From Desulfobacteraceae bacterium (lineage in GTDB: Bacteria > Desulfobacterota > Desulfobacteria > Desulfobacterales > Desulfobacteraceae): a stretch of 19,827 bases of DNA. The position numbers and the translations under genes are program-made. Under the pieces are notes generated by a model. The model was not told the origin of the DNA. It searched no databases and saw only the letters and a program-made list of their open reading frames with translations. Within the stretch, counting starts at the first letter, position 1. Every line of letters begins with the position of its first letter. The stretch spans positions 1 through 19,827 of the forward strand of contig PIVQ01000061.1 of NCBI GenBank assembly GCA_003354055.1, given 5' to 3'. Positions 14,458-19,827 of the stretch are shown one piece after another.

Positions 14458-16575
14458 ATGCGCTTACGATTGATAATTTTTATATTGGCAGCATTTGCCT
14501 TTCTATCGGCTTCCACCGGTGGGTGGCTCTACTATTTTTCCTATAGGGAAGCAGCCTTTCAAAAGACGGAATCAAATGCATATTCCAGATTGAATCTATT
14601 GGCACGGCAATTTTCAACACATCTATCCGAACATATAAAACCTGTTAAGGCGCTTTCAGGTATTGAAGAGTTGGTGGACGCCCTTGAACGAACGAACCTG
14701 GAAACCATTTTCAAGGCCAACCAGATTCTGGATCATTTTACCCGTTCCATGGATCTTGATGTCAGCTATCTCATGGATCGAAACGGAATTACACTTTGTT
14801 CTTCCAACCGGAATGCCGGTGACAGTTTTGTGGGAAAAGATTTTTCCTTCCGGCCGTATTACAACAGCGCAATTCAGGGAGAGTCTGCCACTTATCTGGC
14901 TCTGGGTACGACATCTAGCAAACGGGGAGTATATTTCAGTCATCCGGTTTATAACAGAAGCGGTAAGAAAATTATAGGCGTGGCTGTTATCAAATCATCT
15001 ATAGAATTCATGGAATCCACCCTGTTCTCAAAGTCAAAAGAGATCTTGCTATTCACAGACCCAAGAGGGATGATTTTCATGTCCAATGTGCCGGAGTATA
15101 GATTTAAATTGCTCTGGTCACTTCAGGAAGAGACCTTGAACCGCATTGTCGATTCCAGACAATTCGGCAACGGCCCCTGGGCCTGGACAGGATTTAAAAG
15201 CCAGGATGACGGTCTGGTGGTAAGTCCCGATAAAAGAGAGTATCTATATTCAGGCCTTGAAGTTTCCAATTATCCGGGATGGCAAATAATTACATTGCGG
15301 GAAAAAAGAGATATCCAAAAACAGGTAACCGAACCCTTTGTCCGCGTAATCGGCCCGATTGTTGTGTTTATCTCCATTATGGCGGGCCTTTTAGTATTCA
15401 TACTCTATCAAATGGCTGCCCAGGAATTGATTAGACGAAAACAGGCCGAAGAAAAGCTGACATTCTCGGAAAAAAGATACAGAAATATCTATCATAAGAC
15501 ACCGGTTATGCTGCACTCCATTGATACAGAGGGGCGAATTGTTCATGTATCTGATCATTGGGTTGAAGTCATGGGATATGACAGGGAAGAAGTCATTGGT
15601 GAGCAACTGACCCATTTTTTTACCAAAGAATCAGAAAAATATGCCCTGAACATTATTTTTCCGCGATTTTTCAGTACAGGATTCTGCAAGGATATTCCCT
15701 ACACCTATGTCAAAAGAAACGGGGAAAAAATGGATACCCTCTTGTCCTGCTACGGGGTCAAAAATGATCGCGGAGAAATTATCAGGTCCCTTGCCGTAAG
15801 CGTCGATGTAACGGAAAAAAATATTGCTCAGACTGATCTTGAAAAGGCTAAGGAAAAACTGTCATCTTATTCCCAGGACCTGGAAGGTCAAGTGAAACGG
15901 CGGACGGCTCAGCTTGAAAGCACACAGGCCAATCTCAAAAAACTGTCAAAGAATATCATTGCCTCCCAGGAGCGGGAAAAGGAACTTATGGCAAGAGAAC
16001 TTCACGATCATCTGGGCCAGGTCCTGACAGCGCTTCGTATTGATGCCGTATGGGTAGAAAAAAAGCTGGCAGATGTTGATGCTGACGCTGGAAACCGGGC
16101 AGGAAAGATGAGCGATCTAATCGAAACCACCATCCAGGATGTAAGAGACATGGCTTATCGCCTCAGACCACGGGTTCTTGATGATTTGGGGCTGTGTGAT
16201 GCCCTAGAATCCCTGGTTTCTGATTTTGAAAAGCGAACCAACGTCTCCTGTGTCTTCAGGCATGATGATATCCCGGAGATTGACAAAACCCTGGCAACCG
16301 CTTTATACAGAATCGGTCAGGAGGCGGTAACCAACTCCCTCAGACACTCGGATGCCTCCACCATTCAGCTTGAATTAAGGACGGATACTGAAGGCCTTGT
16401 CCTGACCATAAAGGACGACGGGTGCGGCTTTACCCCGGATACAAACGGAACCAGGGAAGGATTCGGCCTGGAAAGCATGCGGGAACGCGCAAATCTGGCA
16501 GGAGGGAAATTAAGCATTAGCTCCACGCCGGGAACGGGGACCATCGTGTCCTGTAAAGTGAAAGGATTCACATGA
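14458..16575 (+). CDS. Membrane sensor histidine kinase: DctB-like sensor, PAS, NarL-type transmitter
   Basis: This 705-residue inner-membrane kinase has a first membrane helix at about residues 5-27, a periplasmic sensor at about 28-295 and a second helix at about 297-318. A PAS domain follows (about 339-460, from RYRNIYHKTPVMLHSID to IRSLAVSVDVTEKN), then a coiled-coil linker. The HisKA_3 dimerisation domain carries the phospho-acceptor His516 in ARELHDHLGQVLTALRID. The HATPase domain has EAVTNSLRHS, DDGCGF and GFGLESMRERANLAGG. The sensor contains SFVGKDFSFRPYY and ALGTTSSKRGVYFSHPV, closely resembling the C4-dicarboxylate sensor DctB. DctB itself uses a different transmitter class and an NtrC-type partner. 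The ligand is therefore plausibly an organic acid, but this is inference. The stop overlaps the response regulator (ATGA). Confidence 0.9.
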   Translation: MRLRLIIFILAAFAFLSASTGGWLYYFSYREAAFQKTESNAYSRLNLLARQFSTHLSEHIKPVKALSGIEELVDALERTNLETIFKANQILDHFTRSMDLDVSYLMDRNGITLCSSNRNAGDSFVGKDFSFRPYYNSAIQGESATYLALGTTSSKRGVYFSHPVYNRSGKKIIGVAVIKSSIEFMESTLFSKSKEILLFTDPRGMIFMSNVPEYRFKLLWSLQEETLNRIVDSRQFGNGPWAWTGFKSQDDGLVVSPDKREYLYSGLEVSNYPGWQIITLREKRDIQKQVTEPFVRVIGPIVVFISIMAGLLVFILYQMAAQELIRRKQAEEKLTFSEKRYRNIYHKTPVMLHSIDTEGRIVHVSDHWVEVMGYDREEVIGEQLTHFFTKESEKYALNIIFPRFFSTGFCKDIPYTYVKRNGEKMDTLLSCYGVKNDRGEIIRSLAVSVDVTEKNIAQTDLEKAKEKLSSYSQDLEGQVKRRTAQLESTQANLKKLSKNIIASQEREKELMARELHDHLGQVLTALRIDAVWVEKKLADVDADAGNRAGKMSDLIETTIQDVRDMAYRLRPRVLDDLGLCDALESLVSDFEKRTNVSCVFRHDDIPEIDKTLATALYRIGQEAVTNSLRHSDASTIQLELRTDTEGLVLTIKDDGCGFTPDTNGTREGFGLESMRERANLAGGKLSISSTPGTGTIVSCKVKGFT

Positions 16576-17210
16576 TAAGGGTATTGCTTGCAGACGACCA
16601 TAGTATTGTCAGGGAAGGATTGCGCAGGGTGCTTGAAGATGACAGCGACATACGGGTTATTGCAGAGGCACCGGATGGAGAAATCGCTTTTGATAAAGTG
16701 CTTTCAGAGGCGCCCGATGTAGCGGTGATTGATATTTCCATGCCGGGCATGGACGGTCTTGAGGTTGTCAGCCGTATGTCAGCCTATTGCCCACAGATTC
16801 CGGTACTGATCCTGACCATGCACGAAGAAGAGCAATATGTAATCCGCGCCATTGAAGCCGGTGCCATGGGGTATGTCACCAAGCAGTCCGCGCCTGAACA
16901 ATTGGTTGCTGCTGTAAAAAAGATCCATGGAGGTGGGCGGTATTTGACCGAAAAGGCAAGCGAGGCACTTGCCCTCCGGGTGATCCGGGGGAGCAAAAAC
17001 AAAAGCCTGACAGAATCATTATCCATGCGGGAACTGCAGGTACTTAGAAAACTTGCCTCCGGAAGTACAAACCGAGAAATTGCAACGTCGTACAATCTTT
17101 CGGTAAAAACTGTTGATACCTACAGGGCCAGAATCTTAAAAAAACTGAGCCTGAGAAACAATGCAGACCTGTCCAGATATGCCATCCAGAATAAATTGGT
17201 TGAGTTTTAA
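16572..17210 (+). CDS. NarL/LuxR-family response regulator
   Basis: This 212-residue DNA-binding regulator is the cognate partner of the kinase it overlaps by ATGA. The receiver domain (about 1-120) has the acidic pair Asp8/Asp9, phospho-acceptor Asp54 in VIDISMPGMDG, Thr82 and Lys104, all intact. The C-terminal LuxR-type helix-turn-helix (about 148-205) has LSMRELQVLRKLASGSTNREIA and LSVKTVDTYRARILKKL, typical of NarL/FixJ proteins. Phosphorylation should expose the DNA-binding domain. Its targets are not known; the adjacent TRAP transporter on the other strand is a candidate. A short direct repeat begins at its stop codon. Confidence 0.94.
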   Translation: MIRVLLADDHSIVREGLRRVLEDDSDIRVIAEAPDGEIAFDKVLSEAPDVAVIDISMPGMDGLEVVSRMSAYCPQIPVLILTMHEEEQYVIRAIEAGAMGYVTKQSAPEQLVAAVKKIHGGGRYLTEKASEALALRVIRGSKNKSLTESLSMRELQVLRKLASGSTNREIATSYNLSVKTVDTYRARILKKLSLRNNADLSRYAIQNKLVEF

Positions 17211-17243
17211 GCGCTAGCTTATAACTGTATGAGTTTTAAGCGC
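17201..17243 (+). repeat. 14-bp direct repeat at the end of the response regulator gene
   Basis: TGAGTTTTAAGCGC occurs at 17201-17214, where it includes the stop codon, and again at 17230-17243. The copies are identical with a 29-base period. This suggests a small local duplication of the gene end. Confidence 0.85.
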
Positions 17244-17252
17244 CGTTTTTTT
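17211..17252 (+). terminator. Weak candidate terminator after the response regulator
   Basis: GCGCT (17211-17215) can pair with AGCGC (17239-17243). Seven T residues follow at 17246-17252. The stem is only 5 bp with a long loop, so this is weak. A separate TTAACC/GGTTAA hairpin (17251-17267) lies just downstream without a clear following T-tract. Confidence 0.35.
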
Positions 17253-17275
17253 AACCGCGGGGGTTAATCGTTTGT

Positions 17276-17740
17276 TTATTTGGAATCCGGATTGTTAAGG
17301 CTGTCAAAATTGGTAAATATCTTATTTAGCGTGGTCCTGCAATGCTCCATTTCCTCAAAGGAGATGCCCTGCTCAGCTTCGTGAAGCATCTCTTCCACCA
17401 GGGCAATCAGCTCCCCTTTAAACTCTTTGGCCTTATTTGTAAGATAAATCAACTTACTCCGTTTATCCGTCCGATCAGGCACCCGAAGTACGATATTCTT
17501 CTTTTCAAGAACGTTTAAGAGGCGGGTGATGGCAGCCTTATCCTTAACGGCAATTCGTGCCAAAGCCTGCTGGGTCTGACCATCTTGCCTGTAAAGATGA
17601 ATCAGAATACTCCATTGTTCGTAACTGACATCAAATCCGGCATCCTGGAACTTTTTTGTTAGTCGTTTGACGATTGCCCTGGAGGTTCTGCCCACCAGGT
17701 AACCGATGGATGAATCAATGACCTTGCTAAATTTGTCCAT
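17276..17740 (-). CDS. MarR-family transcriptional regulator
   Basis: This 154-residue winged-helix regulator is probably a homodimer controlled by a small ligand. The core has VSYEQWSILIHLYRQDGQTQQ, a recognition-helix region LARIAVKDKAAITRLLNVLEKK, and the wing VLRVPDRTDKRSKLIYLT; the DRTDKRSK pattern is diagnostic for MarR. The ATG at 17740 has AGGA just upstream and is preferred over an in-frame TTG at 17779, which would add 13 residues. It lies downstream of, and on the same strand as, the TRAP permease, but a strong terminator separates them, so it probably has its own promoter. An aromatic-acid or organic-acid ligand is possible but not shown. Confidence 0.9.
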   Translation of the reverse strand: MDKFSKVIDSSIGYLVGRTSRAIVKRLTKKFQDAGFDVSYEQWSILIHLYRQDGQTQQALARIAVKDKAAITRLLNVLEKKNIVLRVPDRTDKRSKLIYLTNKAKEFKGELIALVEEMLHEAEQGISFEEMEHCRTTLNKIFTNFDSLNNPDSK

Positions 17741-17797
17741 AGTTCCTGTTCTGTCTAAGTCGTTGTTTTTCAAGTACAAGAGTTAATTTATTTAGGA

Positions 17798-17827
17798 CAC
17801 TATGGACCAAAAACGTTGATAGTGCAA
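17798..17827 (-). promoter_or_regulatory. Promoter and possible operator of the MarR gene
   Basis: On the minus strand TTGCAC (17827-17822), a 17-base spacer and CATAGT (17804-17799) form a plausible promoter. An inverted repeat CACTAT (17798-17803) / ATAGTG (17819-17824) overlaps both hexamers, an arrangement that would suit autorepression. The arms are only 6 bp, so this is tentative. Confidence 0.4.
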
Positions 17828-17857
17828 CCAAAGATTGAATTGTCCAAAGGTTTAAGG

Positions 17858-17903
17858 ATAAATAAAACCGCCCCTGACAGGGCGAAGTAGTCAGGGGCGG
17901 TTT
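17858..17903 (-). terminator. Intrinsic terminator of the TRAP permease gene
   Basis: AAACCGCCCCTGAC (17865-17878) pairs perfectly over 14 bp with GTCAGGGGCGGTTT (17890-17903) around an 11-base loop. On the minus strand the stem is followed by TTATTTAT. It lies about 50 bases beyond the permease stop. The stem is GC-rich and symmetrical. Confidence 0.85.
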
Positions 17904-17952
17904 CTAAGTTTTCTTTACTGCTAAATGGGCAAAAAAGCGATAAAGAAAAAAC

Positions 17953-19827
17953 TTAGATCGTTGCATTTTTATCTTTTTTAAACCAGTTAAGCCAGATACC
18001 GCTGAGGAACCAGGAGTAGGCCCAGGTACCAAAGATAATGGCCACAAATGCTTTGGCGATATCCATAGAGCTTCCGTCAAGGGAAAAGCCGGGGACATAT
18101 CCGAAAAGGATGGGGCCGAGGTAAAGGAATTTGGCAAATTTGAATGCGGAAAAGGCCGTCTTCCACATATTGGCCTTTGCAATGGTGGCACCTGCAAAAG
18201 CAGCTATACATACCGGCGGTGTTATATTTGAATCCTGTGATAACCAGTACACGATCATATGGGCTGCTATTTCATTAACCCCCAGATGTGTCAAGGCCGG
18301 TACGGCAACAACAGCTGTGATCAGATAAGCCGCTGTAACAGGGACGCCCATGCCAAGCACCAGGGAGGCCAGAGCCACAAGCATAATCGTTAGCAGCAGG
18401 GAGCCGCCCGCAAGCTCGATCATGATATCGGCAAAGGTCAGCACCAGACCGGAAAAGGTGAGTACCCCTATGATAATACCGATAACACCGACAGTTGCGC
18501 CTATTTTCAGGCTGTTTTCGGTTCCGGATCTTGCCGCATCTAAAAAATTACTCAAACCGGGTTTAACTTTTTTGGGGTATTTAAGATACATTAAACCGGA
18601 TGCCCCAAGGCCGATAACCAGCCCGATCCATTGGGGTAGTTCGCCTTCGGTGGTTCCTACGGCAATGTTGATCAGGGCAATCAGGAAAACGCCGGATACA
18701 ATAAATGCCATGGTCAAATCCATGCCCACATCTTTCCTGACCCAGCTGATAAAAACACAGGTAACAAGACCTATGATAGCGGAATAACCCGGAGAGTAGC
18801 CTGTAAGCATCAAAATAGTGATCGCGATCAGCGGAACGGCATAAAACCATTGGGTTTTAAAAATATGACTGGCGGAATGTTCAGACTTCTCTCCGACAAT
18901 ATTATGCTTTTTGGCCTCGTAATGCACCATGCAGAATACGGAGAAAAAGTACATCAGGGCCGGAAAAATTGCGACTAGCATGATTCGTGAATAGGGTACG
19001 CCTGTGAGCTCTGCCATGATAAACCCGCCGGCGCCCATGATGGGGGGCATAAACATACCGCCGATGGAGGCTGCAGGTTCGATGCCACCGGCAATATGGG
19101 GTTTAAACCCGGCTTTTTTCATCATGGGAATGGTGAACATCCCGGTGGAAACCGTATTGGCGATGGCGGAACCTGAAATGGAACCGAACAGACCCGATGC
19201 GATAACCGAGACCTTGGCAGGACCACCGATCTTATGGCCCACAGCTGCCAGGGGCCAGTCGATAAAGAACTTCTGAGCCCCGCATTTCTCAAGAAATGCA
19301 CCAAACAGGACAAATAGAATGACGTAGGTGGCCAATACATTGGCCATGATGCCGAAAACCCCGTCACTCTTGTAGAAAATACTGATACACAGTTCGGTAA
19401 AGGGCGCCCCTGCATGGGAGACCAGATCCGGTGCCAGATACCCGTAGACCCCGTAAGTTAGCATCAGGGTGCCCAAAATTACAAAAACACTTCCAACTAC
19501 TCGGCGGGCCAGCTCAATACCGATGAGCACGCCGATAACGGCAAAAACCATGTCAGTATTGGTTTCAGCCCCTGTCCGGTAGTTGATGGTTTCAAACATA
19601 AAGATCCAGTATCCGATGGATGCCATGGATAGAAAGATCAATATATAATCAATGACTCTCCCGATTGTTGTTTTAGATTTGTACAATAGGAAGACAAGTA
19701 AATAGGTGATAATAACATATACCCCCCTGTGATACTGGGTGGCCATGGGTTGAACAACGGCTGCCCAGGAGTAAAAAACGACCAGGATTACTGAGCAGGT
19801 ATCAAATATGATCTGCTCGAATCGATT
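17953..19827 (-). CDS. TRAP transporter fused permease (DctQM, 4TM/12TM type), 5' end outside window
   Basis: This very hydrophobic protein is the fused small and large membrane subunits of a sodium-driven TRAP importer. Family marks in the DctM-like part are VFGIMANVLATYVILFVLFGAFLEKCG, FGSISGSAIANTVSTGMFTIPMMKK and IEPAASIGGMFMPPIMGAGGFIMAE, each split here by short gaps in my reading, and near the end LVLGMGVPVTAAYLITAV and DSNITPPVCIAAFAGA. An ATG at 19746 exists, but the frame stays open for another 27 codons to the window edge. Those codons encode a coherent membrane segment, so the real start lies beyond 19827. About 624 codons are visible. Fused permeases usually pair with a TAXI-family periplasmic receptor, not seen here and probably encoded upstream. 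The substrate is unknown. Confidence 0.92.
   Translation of the reverse strand, partial: NRFEQIIFDTCSVILVVFYSWAAVVQPMATQYHRGVYVIITYLLVFLLYKSKTTIGRVIDYILIFLSMASIGYWIFMFETINYRTGAETNTDMVFAVIGVLIGIELARRVVGSVFVILGTLMLTYGVYGYLAPDLVSHAGAPFTELCISIFYKSDGVFGIMANVLATYVILFVLFGAFLEKCGAQKFFIDWPLAAVGHKIGGPAKVSVIASGLFGSISGSAIANTVSTGMFTIPMMKKAGFKPHIAGGIEPAASIGGMFMPPIMGAGGFIMAELTGVPYSRIMLVAIFPALMYFFSVFCMVHYEAKKHNIVGEKSEHSASHIFKTQWFYAVPLIAITILMLTGYSPGYSAIIGLVTCVFISWVRKDVGMDLTMAFIVSGVFLIALINIAVGTTEGELPQWIGLVIGLGASGLMYLKYPKKVKPGLSNFLDAARSGTENSLKIGATVGVIGIIIGVLTFSGLVLTFADIMIELAGGSLLLTIMLVALASLVLGMGVPVTAAYLITAVVAVPALTHLGVNEIAAHMIVYWLSQDSNITPPVCIAAFAGATIAKANMWKTAFSAFKFAKFLYLGPILFGYVPGFSLDGSSMDIAKAFVAIIFGTWAYSWFLSGIWLNWFKKDKNATI

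Overview
The window looks like chromosomal DNA of an anaerobic, sulfate-reducer-like deltaproteobacterium (Desulfobacterales such as Desulfobacter or Desulfobacula). That is inferred from the anaerobic-type cobalamin genes, the fused TRAP permease, the DUF342/FapA-like protein and moderate GC. It is not a database result. No transposase, phage gene, CRISPR array, tRNA or rRNA was seen.

Region 1 (1-11068, + strand) is one long vitamin B12 transcription unit. A consensus-like promoter (137-165) starts a leader holding a cobalamin riboswitch (about 173-345) and a strong intrinsic terminator (399-436), which suggests B12-repressed attenuation. Then come the corrinoid ABC importer btuC-btuD-btuF, cbiL, a polytopic Gate-domain membrane protein of unknown substrate, cbiET, cbiF, cbiG, cbiH, cobO (adenosyltransferase) and cobQ (cobyric acid synthase). 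Most junctions are 4-nt ATGA overlaps, so translation is probably coupled. The unit couples corrinoid uptake to ring methylation, ring contraction, adenosylation and amidation. The cobaltochelatase, cbiC, cbiD, cbiJ, cbiA and the nucleotide-loop genes are absent and must lie elsewhere if the pathway is complete. A nested inverted repeat with a T-tract ends the unit.

The most striking non-coding signal is a perfect 16-bp match to the bacterial chromosome-partitioning site parS (473-488), between the riboswitch terminator and btuC. Two near-matches lie inside cbiET (5740-5755) and cbiG (7753-7768). Together they suggest a ParB-loading, probably origin-proximal, centromere-like zone embedded in the B12 operon.

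Region 2 (11069-14312) has a 755-residue DUF342/FapA-like protein with duplicated N-terminal modules and a long coiled coil. Convergent to it is a two-gene unit: a MoaD/ThiS-like protein without the usual C-terminal diglycine, overlapping thpR (RNA 2',3'-cyclic phosphodiesterase).

Region 3 (14313-19827) is sensory and transport. It holds a membrane histidine kinase with a DctB-like periplasmic sensor, a PAS domain and a NarL-type transmitter; its overlapping LuxR/NarL response regulator; and, on the opposite strand, a MarR-family regulator downstream of a fused TRAP permease that runs off the right edge. A plausible reading is a two-component system sensing organic acids next to an organic-acid importer.
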